DNA from: Siculibacillus lacustris
GTDB lineage: Bacteria; Pseudomonadota; Alphaproteobacteria; Rhizobiales; Ancalomicrobiaceae
Direction of reading: 5' to 3'
Assembly (NCBI RefSeq): GCF_004328075.1
Contig: NZ_SJFN01000001.1
Span: forward strand, 35,699 to 99,698
DNA length: 64,000 nt
The notes beneath the pieces were generated by a model. It searched no databases, was not told where the DNA came from, and was given only the letters and a program-made list of their open reading frames with translations. A program made the translations under genes and the position numbers. Positions 51,785 to 59,586 of this stretch are shown here, in pieces. Every line of letters starts with the position of its first letter. Position 1 is the first letter of the stretch.

Positions 51785-52798
51785 TCAGACCGGGAAACCG
51801 GACTGACGGGCGAGATCACGCAGGTCGGATTGCGATCGGGCGCCGACCTGGCCGATGACGTTGCCGGCGAGCAGGCCGCCGAGCTCGGCGCAGATCGCGT
51901 GGTCGAAGTCGTGGGTCAGGCCGTAGAGGAAGCCGGCGGCGTAGAGATCGCCGGCGCCGGTGGTGTCGACCACCCGCTCGACCGGCGCGGCCGCGACCCG
52001 CACCACCCCTTCGCGCGTCGCGACCAGGGATCCTTCCGCGGACAGCGTCACCGCGGCGAGCGGCACGTCGGCGCGCAGGGCGGCGATGCCGCTGTCGAGA
52101 TCGGCGGTCTCGTAGAGCGCCTTCACTTCCGACTGGTTGGCGAACAGGATGTCGACGAGGCCGCCGCGCATCAGCTCGAAGAACTCGGTGCGCCAACGGT
52201 CGACGCAGAAACTGTCGGACAGCGTCAGGGCGACGCGGCGGCCGTGGGCATGGGCGATCGCCGCCGCCTCGCGGAAGGCCGCCTTGGCCTCCGGCGGATC
52301 CCACAGATAGCCTTCGAGATAGACGATCTGCGACGCCGCGACGACGGCCGCATCGACGTCGCCCGGGCCGAGGCGGGTGCAGGCGCCGAGATGGGTGTTC
52401 ATGGTGCGCTCGCCGTCCGGGGTCACCAGGATCATCGAGCGGGCGGTCGGCACCGGATCGGGGTCGGTCGCGGCGAGCGGCGCGGTCTCGAAATGCACGC
52501 CGGCGGCGCGGATGTCGTGGCGGAAGATGGTGCCGAGGGGATCGGCGGCGACCTTGCCGAAATAGGCGCCGCGGCCGCCGAGGCCGGCGAGGCCGGCGGC
52601 GGTGTTGCCGGCCGATCCGCCCGACATCTCCTCGGCGGGTCCCATGTGGTCGTAGAGCCGCTCCGCCTCTGCCGCGTCGATCAGGCGCATCGAACCCTTG
52701 ACCAGGCCTTCGCGGACCAGGAAGGCGTCGTCGGTGCGGGCGATGATGTCGACGATGGCATTGCCGATACACAGGACGTCGAAGCGGGAGGCGGTCAT
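51785..52798 (-). CDS. Adenosine kinase (PfkB/ribokinase family)
   Basis: A 337-residue sugar or nucleoside kinase. The N-terminal CIGNAIVDIIARTDDAFL and MSGGSAGNTAAGLAGLGGRG are typical of adenosine kinases in alphaproteobacteria. The C-terminal PfkB signature DTTGAGDLYAAGFLYGL (about residues 285-301) holds the catalytic Asp. It would phosphorylate adenosine to AMP in purine salvage. It lies upstream of the RutR-like regulator on the same strand with a 28-bp gap, so the two may be co-transcribed. Confidence 0.88.
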   Translation of the reverse strand: MTASRFDVLCIGNAIVDIIARTDDAFLVREGLVKGSMRLIDAAEAERLYDHMGPAEEMSGGSAGNTAAGLAGLGGRGAYFGKVAADPLGTIFRHDIRAAGVHFETAPLAATDPDPVPTARSMILVTPDGERTMNTHLGACTRLGPGDVDAAVVAASQIVYLEGYLWDPPEAKAAFREAAAIAHAHGRRVALTLSDSFCVDRWRTEFFELMRGGLVDILFANQSEVKALYETADLDSGIAALRADVPLAAVTLSAEGSLVATREGVVRVAAAPVERVVDTTGAGDLYAAGFLYGLTHDFDHAICAELGGLLAGNVIGQVGARSQSDLRDLARQSGFPV

Positions 52799-52937
52799 CG
52801 GCGAACTCTTCGGCGGCGGGGACGACGGCGACCGGGGCGGGCCGAAAGCGGCCGATCACCCCGCCGGGTATAAGGGTTTCCGCGGCGCGCGCAACCGTCG
52901 CACCGCCGCGCGCCGACCCGAGCGGCGGAGTTTTCGA

Positions 52938-52966
52938 TTGAGATTCCGGGCGGTCTGCCCTATCTC
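52938..52966 (+). promoter_or_regulatory. Promoter of the SAF-domain oxidoreductase gene
   Basis: TTGAGA (52938-52943), a 17-bp spacer and TATCTC (52961-52966) form a plausible sigma-70 promoter 81 bp before the start at 53048, in the 249-bp divergent gap after the adenosine kinase gene. Nothing else is recognised in the gap. Confidence 0.45.
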
Positions 52967-53047
52967 GCGTCGAGGGGGGAACGAGGGCCGCGGGCCACTC
53001 GCTCCGCCGCTCCGGCATCGCACCCCCCGCGAAGGAGAGGCTCACCG

Positions 53048-54406
53048 ATGGGTAGACAGGTACCGGCGCCGGCCGTGGATACGCGTCAGCGCTTCGTCAC
53101 CCCGACCGGGCTCGCCGCCGAGCTCGCCGCCCGCGCCGACAGCGGCCGACCGATCCGCATCGGCCTCGTCGGGGTCGGCGAGATGGGCACCGACATCGTC
53201 ACGCAGGTGTCGCTGATGAAGGGGCTCGCCGTCGCGGTGATCGCGGTGCGCGATCCCGCCAAGCGCCATGCCGAACAGGCCTTCCGCATCGCCGGGCTCG
53301 ATCCGGCTCGCGTCGTCCACGCCGAGACCGCGTCGGCGATCGCCCGGGCGGTCGAGGCCGGGAATACCGCGGTCACCACCGACGTGGCGGCGCTGATCGG
53401 CAGCGATCACGTCGACGTGGTGATCGACGCCACCGGCAAGCCGGAGATGGGGGCGATCATCGGGCTCGGGGCGATCGAGGCCGGCAAACACGTGGTGATG
53501 ATGAACGTCGAGGCCGACGTCACCATCGGCGCCTATCTGCAGAGCCGCGCCCGCGAAGTCGGCGTGGTCTATACCGTCGGGGCCGGCGACGAGCCGTCGT
53601 CGACGATGGAGCTGATCGAATTCGTCACCGCTCTCGGCTACCCGGTGATCGCCGCCGGCAAGGGCAAGAACAATCCGCTCGACGTCACCGCCACCCCCGA
53701 CCGCTTCGAGGAAGAGGCGATTCGGCGCAACATGAACCCGCGGATGCTGGTCGAGTTCATCGACGGCTCCAAGACCATGGTCGAGATGGCGGCGATCGCC
53801 AATGCCACCGGCCTGGTCCCCGACGTCGCCGGCATGCACGGGCCGGAGGCGACGCTCGAGACCCTGCACCACATCCTGTGTCCCGAGGCCGACGGCGGCA
53901 TCCTGTCGCGCAAGGGCGTGGTCGACTACACCATCGGCCGCGGCGTCGCGCCGGGGGTGTTCGTGGTCGCCGAACTGTCGCACCCGCGCCTGATGGAGCG
54001 GTTGGGCGACCTCAAGCTCGGGGCCGGGCCCTATTACACCTTCTACCGGCCCTATCACCTGACCAGCCTCGAAGTGCCGCTGTCGGCGGCCCGCGCGGTG
54101 CTGCACGGGACTACCGACATGCGGGCGCTGGCGCGGCCCTCGGCCGAGGTCTGCGCGGTGGCCAAGCGCGATCTGGCGGCCGGCGAGCGGCTCGACGCGA
54201 TCGGCGAATACACCTATCGCGCCTTCACCCTCGAATACGACGCGGCGCGCGCCGCCGGCTGCCTGCCGATCGGCCTGATCGAAGGCGGCGTGACGCTGGC
54301 GCCGATCAAGCGCGGCGAACTCCTGACGGTTCTCAATGCCGCACCGCCGAGCGGCTCGAAGATCGTCGAACTGCGCCGGCGCCAGGATCGGATGGTCCAC
54401 GGATGA
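53048..54406 (+). CDS. Homoserine-dehydrogenase-like NAD(P) oxidoreductase with SAF domain
   Basis: A 452-residue two-domain protein. The N-terminal Rossmann domain starts RIGLVGVGEMGTDIVTQVSL (about residues 37-56). VDVVIDATGKPEMGAIIGLG and NVEADVTIGAYLQSRA follow, then a catalytic-domain segment with AGKGKNNPLDVTATPD. The last 80 residues form a SAF domain (RDLAAGERLDAIGEYTYRAF), as in sialic-acid synthases and FlgA-related proteins. Relatives act on sugar acids or similar compounds, but the substrate here is not known. GGAGAGG precedes the ATG. The CysZ-like gene begins 10 bp downstream. Confidence 0.78.
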   Translation: MGRQVPAPAVDTRQRFVTPTGLAAELAARADSGRPIRIGLVGVGEMGTDIVTQVSLMKGLAVAVIAVRDPAKRHAEQAFRIAGLDPARVVHAETASAIARAVEAGNTAVTTDVAALIGSDHVDVVIDATGKPEMGAIIGLGAIEAGKHVVMMNVEADVTIGAYLQSRAREVGVVYTVGAGDEPSSTMELIEFVTALGYPVIAAGKGKNNPLDVTATPDRFEEEAIRRNMNPRMLVEFIDGSKTMVEMAAIANATGLVPDVAGMHGPEATLETLHHILCPEADGGILSRKGVVDYTIGRGVAPGVFVVAELSHPRLMERLGDLKLGAGPYYTFYRPYHLTSLEVPLSAARAVLHGTTDMRALARPSAEVCAVAKRDLAAGERLDAIGEYTYRAFTLEYDAARAAGCLPIGLIEGGVTLAPIKRGELLTVLNAAPPSGSKIVELRRRQDRMVHG

Positions 54407-54416
54407 GGCGGGGGCG

Positions 54417-55157
54417 ATGACCGGGCCCGTCCTCGCGGCGATCCGCGACGCGCTGCACGACCTGCCGACGCCGCCCTTGCGCGGCGTGCTGTGGCGGTCG
54501 CTGGGGCTGACGCTGGCGATCGTCGCGGTGATCTGGGCGATCGGTACGCGGCTGATCAGCGGGTTCGCCGGAGATCTCGCCGGGGCGCACCCGATCGACG
54601 TGCCCTATTTCGTGACCATCGTCGGCTGGCTGGCCGGGCTCCTGTCGGGCGGCGTGCTGCTGGTCGCGGCGGCCTTCCTGATCGCCCCGATCACCACCGC
54701 GGTCGCCGGGATCTTCCTCGACGACGTGGCGGAGGCGACCGAGCGCGGGCGCTATCCCGGCGAGGCGCCGGGCCGGCCGATGCCGTGGCGCGAGAGCCTC
54801 GGGCAAGCGCTGCGCTTCACCGGCCTGTCGCTGGCGGTCAATCTCGTCTGCCTGGCGGTCGCGTTGATCCCGGGGGTCGGTCTCGTCGCCTTCTGGGTCG
54901 GCAACGGCTGGCTGATCGGACGAGAATATTTCGCCTTCGCGGCGCGGCGGATGCTCGACCGGCCGGCGGCGCAGCGGCTGGCAGCGGCCCATTCGGGGGC
55001 GGCCTTCCTGGCGGGGCTGGCGGCGGCGGCGGTGCTGTCGATCCCGATCGTCAATCTGGCGACGCCGCTGTTCGCCACCGTGACCATGGTCCATCTGGTC
55101 AAGCGCCTGTCCGGATCGCGTCCGGTCGCGGGCACGGTGCCTCAGGCCCGCCAATAG
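54417..55157 (+). CDS. EI24/CysZ-like membrane protein
   Basis: A 246-residue protein with about five hydrophobic segments: GLTLAIVAVIWAIGTRLI, TIVGWLAGLLSGGVLLVAAA, FLIAPITTAVAGIFLDDVAE (the conserved EI24 turn), a helix near LAVNLVCLAVALIPGVGLVA and AAVLSIPIVNLATPLFATVT. This matches the EI24 domain family that includes the sulfate transporter CysZ, although alphaproteobacterial members are of unproven function. It starts 10 bp after the oxidoreductase and overlaps the end of the convergent DUF2267 gene by 16 bp. Confidence 0.82.
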   Translation: MTGPVLAAIRDALHDLPTPPLRGVLWRSLGLTLAIVAVIWAIGTRLISGFAGDLAGAHPIDVPYFVTIVGWLAGLLSGGVLLVAAAFLIAPITTAVAGIFLDDVAEATERGRYPGEAPGRPMPWRESLGQALRFTGLSLAVNLVCLAVALIPGVGLVAFWVGNGWLIGREYFAFAARRMLDRPAAQRLAAAHSGAAFLAGLAAAAVLSIPIVNLATPLFATVTMVHLVKRLSGSRPVAGTVPQARQ

Positions 55158-55251
55158 GCGCGGGCGCCGTCAGGCAGCGCGGCGAGCACCTGGTCGAGGG
55201 CGACGCGGTCGACGTGGCGGCGCAAGGTCGCGGCGACGTCGGCGATTGCCG
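55142..55251. repeat. Copy 1 of a 110-bp direct repeat (3' end of a DUF2267 gene)
   Basis: This segment matches 55615-55724 at all but about seven of 110 positions. Both copies encode the C-terminal end of neighbouring DUF2267 proteins. The high DNA identity, while the rest of the genes differ more, points to recent gene conversion or strong constraint. Confidence 0.75.
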
Positions 55252-55561
55252 AGGATGGTGCGACGTTGTGCGGTTCTCGTTCCGCCGCGACCTCGGCGGC
55301 GAGATCATCGGGATCCCCGAAGCGCGCGACCGGCGCCCCGATCGGCCAGTCCTCGACGAACAGGGCGCGCAGCAACGGCGGCAGAACGGTGGCGAAGGCC
55401 AGCCCCTGCTCGGCCGTCAGGCGGCGGCGGAAGACGTGCAGCACGGCGCGGGTCTCGGCATAGGCGACGTTGTGGGTCGCCAGCAGCGTCGAGTCCTTCA
55501 GATCCCCGAGAAACTGCTCGAAGTCCTGGAACGCCCGGACATAGTCGCGCGGCAGGGTCAT
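55142..55561 (-). CDS. DUF2267-domain protein, copy 1
   Basis: A 139-residue helical protein. The family core is FEQFLGDLKDSTLLATHNVA, AETRAVLHVFRRRLTAEQGL, and a C-terminal segment ADVAATLRRHVDRVALDQVL ending ARAYWRA. The function of DUF2267 is unknown; members often occur as clusters in alphaproteobacteria. The start at 55561 corresponds to MTLPRDYVRAF. It is the downstream member of a tandem pair with the gene at 55615-56031 and overlaps the convergent CysZ-like gene by 16 bp. Confidence 0.8.
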   Translation of the reverse strand: MTLPRDYVRAFQDFEQFLGDLKDSTLLATHNVAYAETRAVLHVFRRRLTAEQGLAFATVLPPLLRALFVEDWPIGAPVARFGDPDDLAAEVAAEREPHNVAPSSAIADVAATLRRHVDRVALDQVLAALPDGARAYWRA

Positions 55562-55614
55562 CGTCGTCACACCTCGCTCCGGCGACGCCGGGGTGCAGCC
55601 GATCCGGCGGCGGC

Positions 55615-55724
55615 TCAGGCCCGCCAATAGGCGCGGGCGCCCTCGGGCAGGGCGGCGAGCACCCGGTCCAAGGCGACGCGGTCGACGTGGCGGCGCAAGG
55701 TCGCGGCGACGTCGGCGATCGCCG
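55615..55724. repeat. Copy 2 of the 110-bp direct repeat
   Basis: Partner of 55142-55251. It covers the stop codon and last 36 codons of the upstream DUF2267 gene. Confidence 0.75.
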
Positions 55725-56031
55725 CGGCGGCATCCCGCACCACCTGCTCGGTCGCGAACTCCGCCGCGAGGCCGGCATCGTCGTCGGGAAAAGCGGCGAT
55801 CGGCGCCTCGATGTCCCAGTCTTCGAGGAACATCGCCTTCAGCAGCGGCGGCAACACCGCGGCGAAGGCCAGCGCCTGCGCCGGTGTGGCGTGGCGGCGG
55901 AAGACGTGGAATACGGCGCGGGCCTCGGCATAGGCGTTGCTGTGCGACGCCAACAGCGAGGTCTCCTCGAGATCGCCGAGGAAGCGTTCGAAATCCGGAG
56001 TTGCGAAGACGTAGTCGCGGGGAATCGGCAT
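55615..56031 (-). CDS. DUF2267-domain protein, copy 2
   Basis: A 138-residue paralogue of the next gene. It begins MPIPRDYVFATPDFERFLG, continues AEARAVFHVFRRHATPAQAL, and ends ADVAATLRRHVDRVALDRVL...ARAYWRA. About half of the N-terminal residues match copy 1, and the last 36 are nearly identical. The start at 56031 aligns with copy 1; a longer frame to 56100 has no family sequence. The function is unknown. The two genes are separated by 53 bp on the same strand and are probably co-transcribed. Confidence 0.8.
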   Translation of the reverse strand: MPIPRDYVFATPDFERFLGDLEETSLLASHSNAYAEARAVFHVFRRHATPAQALAFAAVLPPLLKAMFLEDWDIEAPIAAFPDDDAGLAAEFATEQVVRDAAAAIADVAATLRRHVDRVALDRVLAALPEGARAYWRA

Positions 56032-56071
56032 GGCGAATCCTCCCTGCCGCGCCGAGCTTCGCACGCCGCGC

Positions 56072-56815
56072 TCAGAACGCCACCGGTTTCTCCGGCGCAT
56101 CCACCGACTTTTCCGGCCATTTGCACAGATCCGAGACCAGACAGCGGCCGCATTCGGGGGTGCGCGCCTTGCAGACGTAGCGGCCGTGGAGAATCAGCCA
56201 GTGATGGGAATGGCGCTTGTAGGCGTCGGGGATCACCGCCTCGAGGCCGCGCTCGACCTCGTCGGGCGTCTTGCCGGGGGCGAGGCCGAGGCGGTTGGCG
56301 ACGCGGAAGATGTGGGTGTCGACGGCGATGGTCGGCTGGCCGAAGGCGATGTTGAGGACGACGTTGGCGGTCTTGCGGCCGACGCCGGGCAGCGCCTGGA
56401 GCGCCTCGCGGTCGTCGGGCACCACCCCGCCGTGGCGCTCGACCAGCAGGCGCGACAGTTCGGCGACGTTCTTGGCCTTGGTCTTGAACAGCCCGATGGT
56501 GCGGATCAGCTCGCGGATGCGCTCCTCGCCGAGCGCCACCATCGCCGCAGGGGTGTCGGCGAGGCGGAACAGTTCGACGGTCGCCTTGTTGACGCCGACG
56601 TCGGTGGCCTGGGCCGAGAGCACCACCGCCACCAGCAGGGTGAAGGTGTTGGGCGCGATCAGCTCGCCCTTGGGCTCGGGTTCGGCGGTGTGGAAACGGC
56701 GGAACAGCGCCTCGACCTCGGCCGCGGTCCACCGGCGGGTCGCCGCGGCGCGCGGCGCGGCCTTGCCGGCGGTGCGGGGTTTCGGGGCGGCGGGGCGGGC
56801 GGCGCGGGGCGGCAT
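56072..56815 (-). CDS. nth: Endonuclease III
   Basis: A 247-residue DNA glycosylase/AP lyase for oxidised pyrimidines. An Ala/Arg/Pro-rich extension of about 28 residues precedes the core. The helix-hairpin-helix LQALPGVGRKTANVVLNIAF carries the catalytic Lys (about residue 145), and the catalytic Asp is in IAVDTHIFRVANRLGL (about 163). The [4Fe-4S] cluster loop C-x6-C-x2-C-x5-C is complete (CKARTPECGRCLVSDLC). GGAG precedes the ATG. It is divergent from the Ada-like gene across 186 bp, so two base-repair genes share one intergenic region. Confidence 0.94.
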   Translation of the reverse strand: MPPRAARPAAPKPRTAGKAAPRAAATRRWTAAEVEALFRRFHTAEPEPKGELIAPNTFTLLVAVVLSAQATDVGVNKATVELFRLADTPAAMVALGEERIRELIRTIGLFKTKAKNVAELSRLLVERHGGVVPDDREALQALPGVGRKTANVVLNIAFGQPTIAVDTHIFRVANRLGLAPGKTPDEVERGLEAVIPDAYKRHSHHWLILHGRYVCKARTPECGRCLVSDLCKWPEKSVDAPEKPVAF

Positions 56816-57001
56816 GGGCGATCTCCGGGTTCCCTCGTTCCTAGGCCGGCGCGCCTCCGCCGGCAACAGGCGCGCGTTCGGCGACCGCAGCCGCCCGAGG
56901 CTTGCGCGACGGGCGTCTGAAATCGGGTGTCGCGGGGCGGGCGGCGGCGCTAGTCTCGAAGATCGATCCCGGTCCGGATCGGTCTCGCCAGCGGAGCCGC
57001 C

Positions 57002-57886
57002 ATGACCCTCACGATGCCCTCCCCCGCCGACGTCGACGCCGCCGACGCGATCGCCGACTACGACCGGATCCGCCGGGCGATCGCCTTCCTCACCGAATGC
57101 CGCACCGACCAGCCCTCGACCGACCAGGTCGCGGCGGCGGTCGGCATGACCCCGGTGCAGCTGACCCGGTTGTTCGCCCGCTTCGCCGGGATCACCCCGA
57201 AGCAGTTCCTGGCGGCGATCACCCTGGACGCGGCGCGGCGGCTGCTCGACGATTCGGCCTCGGTGCTCGACACCGCGCTGGAGGTCGGGCTGTCGGGGCC
57301 GGGGCGGCTGCACGACCTGTTCGTGACCCACGAGGCGATGAGCCCCGGCGCCTACAAGAGCCGCGGGGCGGGCCTCGTCATGCGCCACGGCTTCCACCCC
57401 TCGCCCTTCGGCATCGCCGTGCTGGTGGCCACCGAGCACGGGCTGGCGGGTCTCGCCTTCGCCGATCCGGGCGAGGAGGCGGCGGCGCTCGACGATCTCT
57501 GCGCCCGCTGGCCGGCGGCGCGGCACCTGCGCGACGACGCGGCGACGGCACCGCACGCCACCCGCATCTTCGATCTCGAGGCGTGGCGGCCCGACCGGCC
57601 GCTGCGGCTGGTGCTGATCGGCACCGATTTCGAGATCCGGGTGTGGCGGACCCTGCTGGCCATCCCCTTCGGCCGGGCGACGACCTATTCGACCATCGCC
57701 TCGCACATCGGTGCGCCCAAGGCGTCGCGCGCCGTGGGTGCGGCGGTCGGTCGCAACCCGCTGAGCTTCGTGGTGCCGTGCCACCGGGTGCTCGGCCGCT
57801 CCGGCGACATCACCGGCTACCACTGGGGCCTGACCCGCAAGCGGGCGATCCTCGGCTGGGAAGCGGGCAAGTGCTGGTCGGCGTGA
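57002..57886 (+). CDS. Ada-like protein: AraC HTH fused to methylated-DNA-cysteine S-methyltransferase
   Basis: A 294-residue fusion. Residues 20-115 form an AraC-type helix-turn-helix (STDQVAAAVGMTPVQLTRLF, ITPKQFLAAITLDAARRLLD). Residues 130-290 are the O6-methylguanine-DNA methyltransferase, with the acceptor Cys in FVVPCHRVLGRSG (about residue 260) and the DNA-binding wing ATTYSTIASHIGAPKASRAV. The zinc-binding N-terminal domain of E. coli Ada, which repairs phosphotriesters and triggers induction, is absent. It probably repairs O6-methylguanine; self-regulation is uncertain without the missing domain. Confidence 0.9.
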   Translation: MTLTMPSPADVDAADAIADYDRIRRAIAFLTECRTDQPSTDQVAAAVGMTPVQLTRLFARFAGITPKQFLAAITLDAARRLLDDSASVLDTALEVGLSGPGRLHDLFVTHEAMSPGAYKSRGAGLVMRHGFHPSPFGIAVLVATEHGLAGLAFADPGEEAAALDDLCARWPAARHLRDDAATAPHATRIFDLEAWRPDRPLRLVLIGTDFEIRVWRTLLAIPFGRATTYSTIASHIGAPKASRAVGAAVGRNPLSFVVPCHRVLGRSGDITGYHWGLTRKRAILGWEAGKCWSA

Positions 57887-57991
57887 GCGGCCGCGAAACG
57901 CCGACGGCGGGCGCGCCGCTATGGCCCGCCCGCCGTCTATGAACCGTCGAGGATCGTCGCGCGGAGGCGAACCGCCGCGCGGGCCGATCGA

Positions 57992-58612
57992 TCAGCCGGC
58001 GAGATCCTCGTGCGACAGGACTTCGCCTTCGGCGTCGAGCCGGTAGAGGATCGGTACGCCGGTGGCGAGTTCGCGCTTGAGGATCTGCTCGGGCGAGAGC
58101 TTCTCGAGCTTCATGATCAGGGCGCGCAGCGAATTGCCGTGGGCGGCGACCAGGATCCGCTTGCCGGCCTTGAGGTCGGGCAGGATGTGGGCGTCCCAAT
58201 AGGGCAGCACGCGGGCCGCGGTGTCCTTCAGGCTCTCACCGCCGGGGGGCGGCACGTCGTAGGAGCGGCGCCAGATATGGACCTGCTCCTCGCCCCACTT
58301 GACCCGGGCCTCGTCCTTGTTGAGGCCGGACAGATCGCCGTAGTCGCGCTCGTTGAGCGCCTGATCGCGGATCTCCGGCAGGCCGGTCTGGCCGAGCTCG
58401 GCGAGGATCAGCGCGAGGGTGTGCTGGGCGCGGGTCAGCGCCGAGGTATAGGCGAGGTCGAAGGTCAGGCCGAGGGCCTTCAGGCGGCGGCCGGCGGCCT
58501 TGGCCTCTTCGACGCCCTTTTCGGTCAGGTCGGGATCCTTCCAACCGGTGAACAGGTTGAGCTTGTTCCATTCACTCTCGCCATGGCGACAGAGCACCAG
58601 CAGACGGTCCAT
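57992..58612 (-). CDS. gpmA: 2,3-Bisphosphoglycerate-dependent phosphoglycerate mutase
   Basis: A 206-residue glycolytic enzyme that interconverts 3- and 2-phosphoglycerate. The phosphorylated His is in [20 protein letters not shown] (residue 9), the second catalytic His in [17 protein letters not shown] (about 154), and the acid/base Glu in [16 protein letters not shown]. The short length is usual for alphaproteobacterial GpmA. AAGGAG precedes the ATG. It lies 26 bp downstream of dapB on the same strand, an arrangement often seen in Hyphomicrobiales. Confidence 0.93.
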   Translation of the reverse strand: MDRLLVLCRHGESEWNKLNLFTGWKDPDLTEKGVEEAKAAGRRLKALGLTFDLAYTSALTRAQHTLALILAELGQTGLPEIRDQALNERDYGDLSGLNKDEARVKWGEEQVHIWRRSYDVPPPGGESLKDTAARVLPYWDAHILPDLKAGKRILVAAHGNSLRALIMKLEKLSPEQILKRELATGVPILYRLDAEGEVLSHEDLAG

Positions 58613-58638
58613 GCGCGACTCCTTCGGGCGTCATCGGG

Positions 58639-59457
58639 TCAGGTTCGGGTCGAAAGTCCGAGTACGTCGGCCATCGAATAGAGGCCGGGCTTTCGGCTCA
58701 TGCCCCACAGCGCCGCCTTGACGGCGCCGCGGGCGAAGATCGAGCGATCTTCGGCACGATGGGCGAGTTCGATGCGTTCACCGGGGCCGGCCAGGATCAC
58801 CGTGTGGTCGCCGACCACCGAGCCGCCGCGCAAGGTGGCGAAACCGACGTCGCCGAGGCGGCGTGCCCCGGTGTGGCCGTCGCGGACCCGCACGGAATGT
58901 TCGGCGAGCGGCACACGGCGGCCTTCGGCGGCGGCCTGGCCGAGCATCAGGGCCGTCCCGGAGGGGGCGTCGACCTTGGCGCGGTGATGCATCTCGAGAA
59001 TTTCGATGTCGTATTCGGGGCCGAGCGCCCGGGCCGCCTCGCGCACCAACTGGGCGAGGAGATTGACCCCGAGGCTCATGTTGCCGGACTTGATCAGCAC
59101 CGCATGGCGGGCGGCGGCGGCGAGCTTGGCGTCGTCGGCCGGCGTGCAGCCGGTGGTGCCGACGACATGGACGAGGCGCGCCTGGGCGGCGAGCTCGGCG
59201 AAATGGATCGTCGCGGCGGGGGTGGTGAAGTCGAGGACGCCGTCGGCATGGGCGAAGGCGGCGAGCGGATCGTCGGTGACCGCCACGTCGAGGGCGGCGA
59301 CGCCGGCCATCACCCCGGCATCGCTGCCGAGTTCGGCGGCGCCGGCCCGTTCGACGGCGGCGACCAGACGGGCACCGGCGGTCTCGGCGATGACGCGGAT
59401 CAGCGTCCGGCCCATTCGTCCGGCGGCGCCGACGACCACGAGGCGCATGTCCGACAT
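58639..59457 (-). CDS. dapB: 4-Hydroxy-tetrahydrodipicolinate reductase
   Basis: A 272-residue NAD(P)H-dependent enzyme of the lysine and diaminopimelate pathway. The nucleotide-binding motif [20 protein letters not shown] is at residues 6-25. [18 protein letters not shown] lies near 105. The catalytic loop [20 protein letters not shown] (about 156-175) holds the His-His and Lys residues and the SGTA substrate site. Length and motifs are complete. It is the first gene of dapB-gpmA and lies 129 bp downstream of dnaA, on the same strand. Confidence 0.95.
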   Translation of the reverse strand: MSDMRLVVVGAAGRMGRTLIRVIAETAGARLVAAVERAGAAELGSDAGVMAGVAALDVAVTDDPLAAFAHADGVLDFTTPAATIHFAELAAQARLVHVVGTTGCTPADDAKLAAAARHAVLIKSGNMSLGVNLLAQLVREAARALGPEYDIEILEMHHRAKVDAPSGTALMLGQAAAEGRRVPLAEHSVRVRDGHTGARRLGDVGFATLRGGSVVGDHTVILAGPGERIELAHRAEDRSIFARGAVKAALWGMSRKPGLYSMADVLGLSTRT

Positions 59458-59586
59458 CTCGATCCCCTCGCCCTCTTGCCCATGGCACGGCCGGAGGTCG
59501 GCCGGTGCCCTCGGCTCCTGGGCTATATCAGGCGAGGGGCCGGCGCAAGGCGGGCGAGCACCGACCCGCCCGGCGTGCAGCGCCGA

